Source: Actinomadura_C sp036008685 (lineage in GTDB: Bacteria > Actinomycetota > Actinomycetes > Streptosporangiales > Streptosporangiaceae). Taken from it: a stretch of DNA of 35,704 nt. The position numbers and the translations under genes were made by a program. Shown here in pieces: positions 23,304-33,772 of this stretch (position 1 is its first letter; each line of letters starts with the position of its first letter). The notes under the pieces were generated by a model. The model was not told the DNA's origin and made no database searches. It saw nothing but the letters and a program-made list of their open reading frames with translations. The DNA lies in NCBI GenBank assembly GCA_036008685.1, contig DASYNF010000084.1:1-35704 (forward strand), given 5' to 3'.

Positions 23304-23708
23304 TCAGGCCTTGTCGGCCTCTTGGAAGGTCGCCTGGGGGACCTTCTTGTCGGAGCCCTTCGCCAGGCTCGGGTCGTTGGCCTCGTAGGCCTGGACCACC
23401 TGAGCGGAGATCCGGCCGCGGTCGTTGACCGCGATGCCGTGCTGCTTGGCCCAGTTGCGAATCTCCGCGGAGCGCTCGCGAGTATGGACCGTGCGCGTGC
23501 CGGTGGCCCGTCCGGTCCGGCCGGGCTGCCGCACGCCGGCCTTGCGGGCCTTCTCGACGTAGGGGGTGAAGCTGCCGCGGAGCTTGTCCGCGTTCTTCGT
23601 GCTCAGATCTATCTCGTAGGTCACGCCGTCGAGCGAGAAGGTCACCGTCTCGTCGGCGGAGTCCCCATCGATGTCGTCCAGGAGCTCGACGACAGTTCTT
23701 CTTGCCAT
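23304..23708 (-). CDS. lsr2: Lsr2-family nucleoid-associated protein, copy 1
   Basis: H-NS-like protein of actinomycetes, 134 residues, that bridges AT-rich DNA and silences acquired genes. The N-terminal dimerisation domain shows VELLDDIDGDSADETVTFSLDGVTYEIDLS (residues 7-36). The linker is Arg/Gly-rich (61-76), and the C-terminal DNA-binding domain has IRNWAKQHGIAVNDRGRISAQVVQAY with the minor-groove RGR at 97-99. The ATG at 23706-23708 is preceded by GGAGGAAA. It is separated by 28 bp from a second lsr2-like gene upstream and has a hairpin after the stop, so the two form a unit. The acidic tail after residue 110 is longer than usual. Confidence 0.94.
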   Translation of the reverse strand: MARRTVVELLDDIDGDSADETVTFSLDGVTYEIDLSTKNADKLRGSFTPYVEKARKAGVRQPGRTGRATGTRTVHTRERSAEIRNWAKQHGIAVNDRGRISAQVVQAYEANDPSLAKGSDKKVPQATFQEADKA

Positions 23709-23736
23709 GAATTTTCCTCCCAAGCCTGGTAGCCGG

Positions 23737-24102
23737 TCAGTCTCCCGGCTTGGCGTCCGGATGAGCGATTATGAACTGGTCATAGACTTCGTCGGAGATC
23801 TTGCCACGGACGCTGACCTCGACGCCCTCGCGCTCGGCCCACTCGCGTACGTCGGTGTTGGAGTAGCCGCTCAGCCGGGGGCCGACGTCGGCAGTGCCCT
23901 TGCGGGCCCGCCCCGCCTGCTTGACCTCGTTGGCCTTGTCGAGATAGGGCGCCAGCGCGTCGAGCACCTCGTGGAGCTTCTTGAAATTGTCATCACCAAG
24001 GTCAATGGTGAACTTTCTGTCAGCGAGGTCAAAGTCGCGCTTGGCGACGTCTTCGCCCTCATGGCCATCGAAATCATCCAGCATGATGACTTTAGTCGCC
24101 AC
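23737..24102 (-). CDS. Lsr2-family protein, copy 2 (RGK variant)
   Basis: A 121-residue Lsr2 paralogue. The N-terminus (VIMLDDFDGHEGEDVAKRDFDL) keeps the Lsr2 dimerisation form, with a FTIDL strand. The linker contains AGRARKG, and the C-terminal domain reads VREWAEREGVEVSVRGKISDEVYDQF. Here the RGR of the AT-hook-like element is RGK (99-101), and the following helix carries acidic residues in place of the Ala/Gln of copy 1. DNA binding might be weaker or of different preference. The start is GTG 24100-24102, with AAAGGGAT upstream. It is transcribed before copy 1, so the pair may form heterodimers; that is an inference. Confidence 0.9.
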   Translation of the reverse strand: MATKVIMLDDFDGHEGEDVAKRDFDLADRKFTIDLGDDNFKKLHEVLDALAPYLDKANEVKQAGRARKGTADVGPRLSGYSNTDVREWAEREGVEVSVRGKISDEVYDQFIIAHPDAKPGD

Positions 24103-24511
24103 TCGTTATCCCTTTCTCCATAGGCCCCCGCCTGAACATAGGATAATGCGCCCAGGTGTGCCCGCGAGCCCAATCGCGGATCGTCGTCGCATGCGTTTTC
24201 ACCGTGATCGCCCCCCGAGGCGGCGGAGGCTCCCGTCCTGGTGGTGAACGGCCGTCTCGTGACCGGACGAGCCGAGGATGTGGTCCGGGTCATACGGCGC
24301 GGCACCGGCTCCAGGACGCCGAAGGACAGAAGGCCGGAGCCCGGCCCCATGTGGATATGACCGAGACCAGGTGTCGGCCCGGACGTCATCAACCTCGGAC
24401 AGACATTTGGGTAGATTTTCCCTCTAGCCGGACTCTGGAATCTTTCGGACCATCTCGTCAGGTGTGTTTCCGTCCATGGCCTGGGATGGCCGATTCCGCG
24501 GGAGGCCTGCC
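24103..24511. other. Intergenic region upstream of the lsr2 pair
   Basis: About 400 bp without a supported gene. It should contain the lsr2 promoter; a TATCCT-like element on the minus strand near 24140 is the best -10 candidate, without a clear -35. Long frames crossing it in all phases have no coding character. Confidence 0.35.
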
Positions 24512-24811
24512 GTGAAACCTCGTACCTCCGCAGTGGCCGTGATCGGAGGCCTCGCCGCCGCACTCGTCCTCACCCCTGCCGGCCCGTCCGTCGCCGGTCA
24601 CCGAGCCGCTGGGCGTATTCGGCGTGAGCGTTTACTGATCCTCCAGGGTCGCCGGGACGACACGGGAGGACGCCTCCGGATCGTTCGGCGTGATCCGGCC
24701 GGTGAGGACCGGATGGACGGCCACCTCGGCGTGACGTGCCCGCGAGGTGGCCCGAGGCGGTGCACGTCCTCGCTCGAAGTCTCCCGGTCCCACCGCGAAT
24801 CCTCCTCTTGA
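24512..24811 (+). CDS. Small exported protein or frameshifted remnant
   Basis: A GTG at 24512 follows GGGAGG and opens a convincing signal peptide: a basic start (KPRTS), then AVAVIGGLAAALVLTPAG, then a Ser-Val-Ala cleavage region near residue 28. After this the 99-residue frame is Arg-rich and unlike a secreted protein. In another frame the sequence after the signal reads PVTEPLGVFGVSVY and stops at about 24639, which looks more natural. So the gene either encodes a short secreted peptide with a frameshift in this sequence or is a decayed gene. The far end lies against the promoter of the ABC operon. No family recognised. Confidence 0.35.
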   Translation: MKPRTSAVAVIGGLAAALVLTPAGPSVAGHRAAGRIRRERLLILQGRRDDTGGRLRIVRRDPAGEDRMDGHLGVTCPRGGPRRCTSSLEVSRSHRESSS

Positions 24812-24841
24812 CATCCTGTCATTACAGGACAACAGTGTCCT
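24808..24841 (+). promoter_or_regulatory. Promoter region with two interlocked inverted repeats before the second ABC operon
   Basis: TTGACA at 24808-24813 is a perfect -35 box; a weak -10-like AACAGT begins 17 bases later. The spacer and -10 contain TCCTGT-CATT-ACAGGA (24814-24829) and AGGACA-ACAG-TGTCCT (24826-24841), two perfect 6-bp inverted repeats with the same spacing that share four bases. They would be an operator for a dimeric repressor controlling the downstream sugar importer. No cognate regulator gene is next to it. Confidence 0.6.
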
Positions 24842-24920
24842 CACGCACGTCCGGGCACCCCGATGAGATGATTCGCCCCCGCTCGAGAGCCGACCCCTCC
24901 GACCTTTCCGAGGAACCCCT

Positions 24921-25949
24921 ATGGTCCGCATCCGTTATGTCTCGCCCGGAGTCGCCGCCGTGATCGCCGTCGTGGCGGTCGCGGCGGGACTCACCATCGG
25001 CAAGGCCTCGTTCGGCTCCGGCTCCGGAGCCCGCGGCGGCGCCGGCGCCGTCACCGGCACCAAGATCGACGTCATCACGAAGGCCACCGATTCCGAGTTC
25101 TGGCAGTCGATGCTCGCCGGGTCCAAGAAGGCCGGCGACGACTTCGGCGTCCGGCTCGTGCTCTCCGGGCCGACCTCCGAGACCGACATCGACGGCCAGG
25201 TCAAGCTGGTCGAGAACTCGATCTCCCGGGGCGCGGAGGCCATCGTGCTCGCCTCCAACTCCTCCACCGCGCTGAACGGAGTGGTCAAGCGGGCCAGGGC
25301 CGCGGGCATCAAGGTGATCACGGTGGACAACGCGATCACCGAGCAGACGGAGGGCTTCATCGGCACGGACAACATCAAGGCCGGCCAGCAGGCCGGCGAG
25401 CGCATGTGCAAGCTCATCAAGGACATGGGCAAAGCCGACGGCAAGATCACCCACGAGAGCTCGGTCTCGGGCCAGCAGGTGCTGGTCGACCGGTTCACCG
25501 GGTTCAAGGAGGGGCTCGCCAAGGACTGTCCCAAGGCCGAGATCGTCCAGACCCTCGTGAACGACAACGACCTCAACAAGGCCGTCGGCCAGGTCGGCGA
25601 CGTCCTGAGCACCAGGCCCGACGTGGTCGGGGTGTTCGCCGACAACAACACCTCCGGCACCGGAGCGGCACGCGCCATCAAGGAGAAGAACGCCGGCTCG
25701 CGGGTCGCGGCGGTCGCGTTCGACTCCGACCCGGCCGAGGTGGACGGCGTCCGCAGCGGCACGCTCAGCGCCGTCATCGTGCAGAACCCTTTCTTCTTCG
25801 GCTACCAGGGCGTGGCCGAGGCGGTGATGGCCGTGCGCGGGAGCACTCCGCCGGTCGACCTGGACCCGGGGGCCGTCGTGATCGACAAGTCGATGGTCGA
25901 CAAGCCCGAGTTCGCCCAGCTCCTCAACCCGCCGAAGACCAAGGGCTGA
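24921..25949 (+). CDS. Sugar ABC transporter substrate-binding protein (CUT2)
   Basis: A 342-residue receptor of the Peripla_BP_4 type. The N-terminal segment (GVAAVIAVVAVAAGLTIG, residues 10-27) can serve as signal or membrane anchor, but unlike the first binding protein it has no lipobox Cys, so it may stay as a transmembrane-anchored or freely secreted form. TKIDVITKATDSEFWQSMLAGSKKAGDDFG opens the sugar-binding fold; AEAIVLASNSSTALNG, KVITVDNAI, FIGTDNIKAGQQAGE and VVGVFADNNTSGTGAARAI are further matches to the family. It is first in the operon, with the ATPase following 4 bp after the stop. The sugar cannot be read from sequence. Confidence 0.92.
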   Translation: MVRIRYVSPGVAAVIAVVAVAAGLTIGKASFGSGSGARGGAGAVTGTKIDVITKATDSEFWQSMLAGSKKAGDDFGVRLVLSGPTSETDIDGQVKLVENSISRGAEAIVLASNSSTALNGVVKRARAAGIKVITVDNAITEQTEGFIGTDNIKAGQQAGERMCKLIKDMGKADGKITHESSVSGQQVLVDRFTGFKEGLAKDCPKAEIVQTLVNDNDLNKAVGQVGDVLSTRPDVVGVFADNNTSGTGAARAIKEKNAGSRVAAVAFDSDPAEVDGVRSGTLSAVIVQNPFFFGYQGVAEAVMAVRGSTPPVDLDPGAVVIDKSMVDKPEFAQLLNPPKTKG

Positions 25950-25953
25950 GCGG

Positions 25954-27534
25954 ATGCCGACGACCGAGACGGCCGCACCGGACGCCTCCGCGGGCGACCC
26001 GGCCCCGGTGCTCAGCCTCCGCCAGATCAGCAAGGACTACGGCGCGGTCCGCGCGCTCGACGGCGTCGACCTGGATCTGTACCCGGGCTCGGTGCACTGC
26101 CTGGCCGGGGAGAACGGCGCGGGCAAGTCCACGCTCATCAAGATCCTGACCGGTGCCGTACAACGCGACACCGGCGACTACACCATCGACGGGCGGCAGG
26201 TGCGCCGGCACCTGACCCCCGTCGAGGCGCGCAACGCCGGAGTCGGGGTGGTCTACCAGGAGCTCAGCCTCCTCCCGGAGCTCACCGTGGCGGACAACCT
26301 GTGCATGGGCGCGTTCCCGGCTCGCACGGGGATCGTGGACCGGCGCCGCCAGCGGGAGGCCGCCCGGGCCATGCTGGACCGGGTCGGCCTCGCGGACCTG
26401 GATCCCGGCCGCACCGTGGCCGAGCTGCCCACGGCCACGCGCCAGCTGGTCGAGATCGCCAGGGTGCTCGCGCGCGATGCCAAGGTGGTCATCTTCGACG
26501 AGCCGACCACGGCGCTGTCCGCCGAAGAGGCGGACTCTCTGCTCGCGCGCATCTCCCGGCTCCGGGCGGATGGGGTCGCCGTCCTCTATGTCTCCCACCG
26601 GCTGGAGGAGATGTTCGCCATCGGCGACACGGTGACCGTGCTCCGCGACGGCGCGCACGTCCTCACCCGGCCCCTGGCGGAGTTCGACGAGGACTCCCTC
26701 ATCGCCGCGATGGTCGGCCGTACGATCTCCAACCTCTACCCGGGGGAGCGCAGCGAGCCCGGCGAGGCCCGCCTGGAGGTCCGCGGTCTGCTGCCGGCCG
26801 GCTTCCCCGAGCCCGTCGACCTGTCGGTGCGCGGCGGTGAGATCGTCGGTCTCGCCGGGCTCCTCGGATCGGGCCGCAGTGAACTGCTGCGCGCGGTCTT
26901 CGGCGCGGACCCGGTGACGGCCGGACGGGTGCTCCTGGACGGGAGCCCGGTGCCGTCCGGCTCCACCAGGGCCGCGGCCCGGCGCGGCCTCGGCCTGCTG
27001 ACCGAGGACCGCAAGGAGTCGGGGCTGCTGCCCGAGCTCAGCATCGAGGAGAACATCGCGGTCGCGAGCTGGCGCACCGCCGGCTCGCGGGGCCTGGTCA
27101 ACCGGACGCGGCTGCGACGCCACGTCGAGACCGCCGCGGACGGGCTGCGGCTTCGCTTCGGGGACTGGTCCGATCCGGTGTCCTCCCTCTCCGGAGGCAA
27201 CCAGCAGAAGGTCCTCATCGCCCGGTGGCGTGCGCTGGGGGCGAAGGTCCTGCTCCTCGACGAGCCCACCAAGGGCGTGGACGTCGGCGCGAAGGCCGAC
27301 ATCTACCAGATCGTGGCCGACCTGGCCGCGTCCGGCCTGGCCATCGTGGTCGTCTCGTCCTATCTGCCGGAGCTGCTCGGCCTGTGCGACCGGGTGGTCG
27401 TCGTCAGGGAGCGGCGCCTGGTCGCCGACCTGACCTCCGCCGAGGCGACGGAGGAAGAGGTGCTCCGCCTGGCCAGCCCCAGCGGCGGCGCCGCCTCCAC
27501 GACGCGCGAAACGAATCCTGGGGAGTCCCGATGA
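25954..27534 (+). CDS. Sugar ABC transporter ATPase with two ABC domains (CUT2)
   Basis: A 526-residue fused ATPase of RbsA/MglA type. Walker A GENGAGKS is at residues 52-59, the Q-loop in VVYQELSLLPELTVADN, Walker B VVIFDEPTTAL. The second half has the degenerate P-loop GLLGSGRSELLRAVFG, the signature LSGGNQQKVLIARW and Walker B VLLLDEPTKGVDVGAK. It starts at ATG 25954, four bases after the receptor stop, and overlaps the permease by ATGA. It powers the same importer as the flanking genes. Length is at the upper end owing to a 20-residue N-terminal leader. Confidence 0.94.
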   Translation: MPTTETAAPDASAGDPAPVLSLRQISKDYGAVRALDGVDLDLYPGSVHCLAGENGAGKSTLIKILTGAVQRDTGDYTIDGRQVRRHLTPVEARNAGVGVVYQELSLLPELTVADNLCMGAFPARTGIVDRRRQREAARAMLDRVGLADLDPGRTVAELPTATRQLVEIARVLARDAKVVIFDEPTTALSAEEADSLLARISRLRADGVAVLYVSHRLEEMFAIGDTVTVLRDGAHVLTRPLAEFDEDSLIAAMVGRTISNLYPGERSEPGEARLEVRGLLPAGFPEPVDLSVRGGEIVGLAGLLGSGRSELLRAVFGADPVTAGRVLLDGSPVPSGSTRAAARRGLGLLTEDRKESGLLPELSIEENIAVASWRTAGSRGLVNRTRLRRHVETAADGLRLRFGDWSDPVSSLSGGNQQKVLIARWRALGAKVLLLDEPTKGVDVGAKADIYQIVADLAASGLAIVVVSSYLPELLGLCDRVVVVRERRLVADLTSAEATEEEVLRLASPSGGAASTTRETNPGESR

Positions 27535-28562
27535 CCGATGTCACCAGCGCACCGCCGAGTGAGCGGCGCAAGCGGAGTGCCCGCCGCGAGCCCGAGGACG
27601 CCGAGATCCTGCGGCTCGGGCAGATCTTCAGCAAGGGGCTCGGCGGCATCCCCATCCTGCTCATGCTGGCGTTCGCGCTCAGCCTGGCCAGCGATGTGTT
27701 CCTCACCGGCACCAACCTGGACAACCTCGGCCGGCAGGTGTCGATCTACGCCATCCTCGGCGTGGGTCAGCTCCTGGTCATCCTCACGGCCGGCATCGAC
27801 CTGTCGGTCGGATCGGTCGTCGGCATCGCCGGTGTCATCGCGGCCAAGGCGGTGTTCGACACGACCGGTGGATGGCCGATCGTGTGGGCCGTTCTCCTGG
27901 CTCTGGCGGTCGGTGCGCTCGCCGGGCTGATCAACGGTGTGCTCGTCGCGGTCGTACGGCTCCCGCCGTTCATCGTCACCTTGGGGATGATGGGCATCGC
28001 CCGGGGCGCCACTCTGCTCACGACCGGCGGCCGGACCGTACAGCCGCTGCCGGACGGGTTCTCCGCGCTCGCGGGCGGCTCGATGCTCGGCATGGCCAAC
28101 CTGACCTGGCTGATGCTGATCGTCACCGTCGCCGTGGCGTTCTTCCTGCGGCGTACGGTCTGGGGCCGGTACATGTACGCGGTCGGCTCCAACGCCGAGT
28201 CGGCCCGGCTCACCGGCGTGCCCGTACGGGCGGTTCAGATCAGCGCCTACACGCTCAGCGGCCTGCTCGCCGCCCTCGCCGGGCTGCTCCTGGCGTCCCG
28301 GCTGGGCAACGGCGTGCCGAACGCGGGCACGGGCTATGAGCTCCAGGCCATCGCGGCCTGTGTCATCGGGGGCGCCAGCCTGTTCGGCGCCCGCGGCACG
28401 GCGCTCGGCGCGCTCGTCGGCGCGCTGATCGTGGGCATGCTCGACAACGGTGGCACGCTGCTCGGCATCGACCCCTTCTGGCTGCAGATCCTGACGGGTG
28501 TGCTGATCCTCGCCGCGGTGGCCGCCGAGCATCTGCAGAACCTGCGGCGCAAGACCGGCTGA
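27531..28562 (+). CDS. Sugar ABC transporter permease (CUT2)
   Basis: A 343-residue membrane subunit. A cytoplasmic, charged N-terminus of about 45 residues (RRKRSARREPEDAEI) is followed by eight or more hydrophobic helices. LTAGIDLSVGSVVGIAGVIAAKAV and AVGSNAESARLTGVPVRAVQISAYTLSG are the usual BPD_transp_2 signatures, the second being the coupling loop. GTGYELQAIAACVIGGASLFGARGTALG lies near the end. The ATG at 27531 overlaps the ATPase stop; a frame extending up to 27225 lies within the ATPase gene and is not real. A strong hairpin ends the operon. Confidence 0.94.
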   Translation: MTDVTSAPPSERRKRSARREPEDAEILRLGQIFSKGLGGIPILLMLAFALSLASDVFLTGTNLDNLGRQVSIYAILGVGQLLVILTAGIDLSVGSVVGIAGVIAAKAVFDTTGGWPIVWAVLLALAVGALAGLINGVLVAVVRLPPFIVTLGMMGIARGATLLTTGGRTVQPLPDGFSALAGGSMLGMANLTWLMLIVTVAVAFFLRRTVWGRYMYAVGSNAESARLTGVPVRAVQISAYTLSGLLAALAGLLLASRLGNGVPNAGTGYELQAIAACVIGGASLFGARGTALGALVGALIVGMLDNGGTLLGIDPFWLQILTGVLILAAVAAEHLQNLRRKTG

Positions 28563-28585
28563 TCATCGGATCACGGTCCCGAAGG

Positions 28586-28626
28586 GGAACGGGCCGCCTC
28601 GGCATCGAGCCGAGGCGGCCCGTTCC
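28586..28626 (+). terminator. Strong terminator hairpin of the second ABC operon
   Basis: GGAACGGGCCGCCTCGGC and its exact complement form an 18-bp perfect stem around the loop ATCGA, starting 24 bp after the permease stop. There is no T-run. Confidence 0.8.
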
Positions 28627-28757
28627 GCGCTGCCGGGAGCTCAGGCGGCGGACCGGCCGCGTAGGGCCTTGGTCAGGGTCACCGGGGACGGGCTAGGCTG
28701 GCCGACCCGGTCATCCGGTCTCGCGCCCGTCCCCGGCCACGAATCGAAGGAACGCCG

Positions 28758-29312
28758 ATGTCCCAGCCGCTCGTCCTGTCTTTTGACGGTTTCCAGCCGG
28801 TCATCGCCCCCACCGCGTGGCTCGCGCCGAACGCCACCGTGGCCGGCCGCGCGACCGTGGGGGCCGGCTCCAGTGTCTGGTACACGGCGGTCGTACGGGC
28901 CGATCTCGACAGCGTGTCGATCGGGAACGAGTCGAACGTCCAGGACGGCGCGGTGCTGCACACCGACCCCGGGTTCCCGCTCACGGTCGGGGACCGCGTG
29001 AGCATCGGTCATCGGGCCATCCTCCACGGCTGCACCATCGAGGACGACGTCCTCGTGGGCATGGGCGCGGTGATCATGAATGGGGCGGTCGTGGGGGAGG
29101 GGTCCCTGATCGCCGCGGGCGCCGTGGTGCTGGAGGGCACCCGGATCCCGCCGGGTTCACTGGTCGCGGGCCTGCCGGGCAAGGTCCGGCGGGAGCTCAC
29201 CGACGCCGAGCGCGAAGGGACCAGGCTCAACGCCGCGGTCTACCGCGATCTGGCCACGCGCCACGCGGCGGCGACCGGGGAGGGGCAGGGCCAGGCCCCC
29301 GTCCACGAGTGA
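28758..29312 (+). CDS. Gamma-class carbonic anhydrase family protein
   Basis: A 184-residue left-handed beta-helix (hexapeptide repeat) protein, forming homotrimers. Metal ligands of the class are His68 (VLHTD), His85 (IGHRAILH) and His90. The repeats are visible as isoleucine/valine at every sixth position (NATVAG, ATVGAG, DSVSIG, ALLHGC-like). A C-terminal helix (about residues 150-180) closes the trimer. It may be an active carbonic anhydrase or a YrdA/PaaY-type relative, since the proton-shuttle Glu residues of the Methanosarcina Cam enzyme cannot be assigned with certainty. The ATG at 28758 has GAAGGA upstream. It seems to be transcribed alone. Confidence 0.92.
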   Translation: MSQPLVLSFDGFQPVIAPTAWLAPNATVAGRATVGAGSSVWYTAVVRADLDSVSIGNESNVQDGAVLHTDPGFPLTVGDRVSIGHRAILHGCTIEDDVLVGMGAVIMNGAVVGEGSLIAAGAVVLEGTRIPPGSLVAGLPGKVRRELTDAEREGTRLNAAVYRDLATRHAAATGEGQGQAPVHE

Positions 29313-29412
29313 TCGAGGGCTCTTCTCACCGTGTCGCTGAGTGGGGGCCAGGTCACACGGCCCTATCGCTTGGACGAGTGTGAGCTGATCCTTTGTGGGC
29401 AATTGACCCGGG

Positions 29413-31489
<2,077 letters not shown>

Positions 31490-31497
<8 letters not shown>

Positions 31498-33772
31498 GCC
31501 CCCCGCGCCCATCGCGACCTACCGGCTGCAGCTGCGCAAGGGCTTCGGTTTCGCCGAGGCGGGGGAGCTGGCGGGCTACCTCGCCGCGCTCGGCGTCTCC
31601 CATGCCTACCTCTCACCGATCCTGCAGGCGGCTCCGGGCTCCTCACACGGTTATGACGTCGTGGACCACGGCCGGGTGTCCGAGGAGCTCGGCGGAGAGG
31701 ACGCGTTCCGGGCCATGGCCTCGCGGCTGCGCCACCATGGCATCGGGATCGTCGTCGACATCGTGCCCAACCACATGGCGATCCCCGCGCCGGAGAACGT
31801 GAACAAGGCCCTGTGGAGCGTGCTCCGCGACGGCCCGGACTCCCCGTACGCCCGCTGGTTCGACGTCGACTGGCGGGACGGGAGCCTCGTGCTGCCGGTC
31901 CTCGGCTCCCCGGCGGACGAGGCGAGGCCGGACGGTGACGTGGACCGCTACCACGAGCACGTCTTCCCCCGGGACGGCCACTACCGTCTCGCCTACTGGC
32001 GCGAGGGCGAGCCGAACTACCGGCGGTTCTTCGACATCTCCACGCTCATCGGGCTCCGCGCCGAGGATCCCGAGGTCTTCGAGCGGACGCACGCCGTGCC
32101 GCTGCGGCTGCTGGCCGAGGGGCTCATCGACGGCCTGCGGATCGACCATCCGGACGGCCTGGCCGATCCCCGCGGCTACCTGCGCAGACTCGCCGAGCAC
32201 CGGACCTGGGTCGTCGCCGAGAAGATCCTCACCGGCGAGGAGGAGCTCCCGGAGGACTGGCCGTGCGCCGGGACGACGGGCTACGACGCGCTCGGCATGG
32301 TGGGCGGGCTGTTCTCCGACCCGATGGGGGAGAAGCCTCTGACGGAGGCCTACGTCCGTCTCACCGGGGGCCCGGAGACCTTCGCCGAGGTCGAGCGGAC
32401 GGCGAAGCGGTTCGCCGCCGAGCGTCTGCTCGTCCCCGAGATACGCCGGCTCACGGCGCTCCTGGCGCGCATCCTCCCCGACGAGGATCAGGCCGCGCTC
32501 CAGGAGGTGCTGGTCGAGCTCCTCATCGCCATGCCCGTCTATCGGACCTACGTCGTCCCGGGTGAGGAGCCGCCCGCCGAGGCGCTCGAGGTCGTCGCCC
32601 AGGCGGCCGCCGAGACCCGTGCGGTCCTCGCCTCGGGAGAGCTGCTCGACCGGGTGGTCCCCCTGGTGCTCGGGCTGGCCGGCCGGGACCCGCTCCGAGA
32701 CGAGTTCGCCGTACGGTTCCAGCAGACCGCCGCGCCGATGACCGCCAAGGGTGTCGAGGACACCGCGTTCTACCGCTGGTCACGGCTGGCCGCGCTCAAC
32801 GAGGTCGGCGGCGACCCGGCCCGCTTCGCGGTGGCGCCGGAGGAGTTCCACGCCTACTGCGCGCGGACCGCCGTCGACCGGCCGTCGACGATGACCACGT
32901 TGTCGACGCATGACACCAAACGGCAGGAGGACGTCCGTGCACGGCTCGCCGTGCTGACCGAGCTGCCCGAGGAGTGGGCCGCCGCGGTCGGCCGCTGGCG
33001 TTCGCTCGCGCCGGACAGCCCGCTGGAGGGCGACCTCGACTACCTCATGTGGCAGACGATCGCCGGCGCCTGGCCACTGACGGCGGACCGGCTCAAGGAC
33101 TACCTCACCAAGGTGATGCGGGAGGCGAAGACCCGGACCTCCTGGACCGATCCGGACACCGCCTACGAGGAGGCGGTGCTCGCCCACGCGGAGGCCGTGC
33201 TCTCCGACGCGAACCTGACCGCCGACATCGCGGGTTTCAGCGCGCGCATCGCCCCGTACGCGCGGGCCAACGCCCTCGGCCAGAAGCTCGTCCAGCTCAC
33301 CATGCCCGGGGTGCCGGACGTCTACCAGGGTTGCGAGCTCACCGGGCTGTCCCTGGTCGACCCCGACAACCGGCGTCCGGTCGACTACGCGAGCCGTCGC
33401 GCACTGCTCACCGGCCTCGACGCGGGCATGATCCCGGCCGGCCTGGACGGGGAGAAGCTCCTCGTCACCTCGCGCGCGCTGCGGCTGCGCGGCCGGCATC
33501 CGGACTGGTTCTCGAGCGGTCACGAACCCCTGACCGCGGCCGGACCGGCCGCGGCACACGTGCTGTCCTTCCGGCGCGGCGGTGCGACCATCGTCGCGAC
33601 CCGGTTGCCCGCGGGACTCGAGCGCCGCGGCGGCTGGGGGACCACGGAGCTCTCGCTCCCCGGCGGACCGTGGCGCGACGTCCTCACCGGCCGGTCCTAC
33701 GGGCCGGGCATCGCGATGGGCGGGCTGCTCGGCGTCCTGCCGGTCGCGATCCTGGTGGAGGAGACTCCGTGA
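31490..33772 (+). CDS. treY: Maltooligosyl trehalose synthase
   Basis: A 760-residue GH13 enzyme that converts the terminal alpha-1,4 bond of a maltodextrin into an alpha,alpha-1,1 bond, forming maltooligosyl trehalose. The characteristic opening TYRLQLRKGFGFAEA, then YLSPILQAAPGSSHGYDV, is at residues 9-45. Asp219 in GLRIDHPDGLADP, Glu244 in VVAEKIL and Asp475 in STHDTKRQED are the catalytic residues. Large insertions between strands, as seen around 100-180, are typical of TreY. The GTG at 31490 lies inside the treX end. The next gene again overlaps by 4 bp. Length is normal. Confidence 0.95.

Noticed and set aside
24632..24931. Minus-strand frame ending like the C-terminus of a sugar-operon regulator
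   Set aside because: The end (SSRVVPATLEDQ) recalls LacI-type C-termini, but the upstream part is Arg/Gly-rich with no effector domain; a remnant is possible but not supportable.
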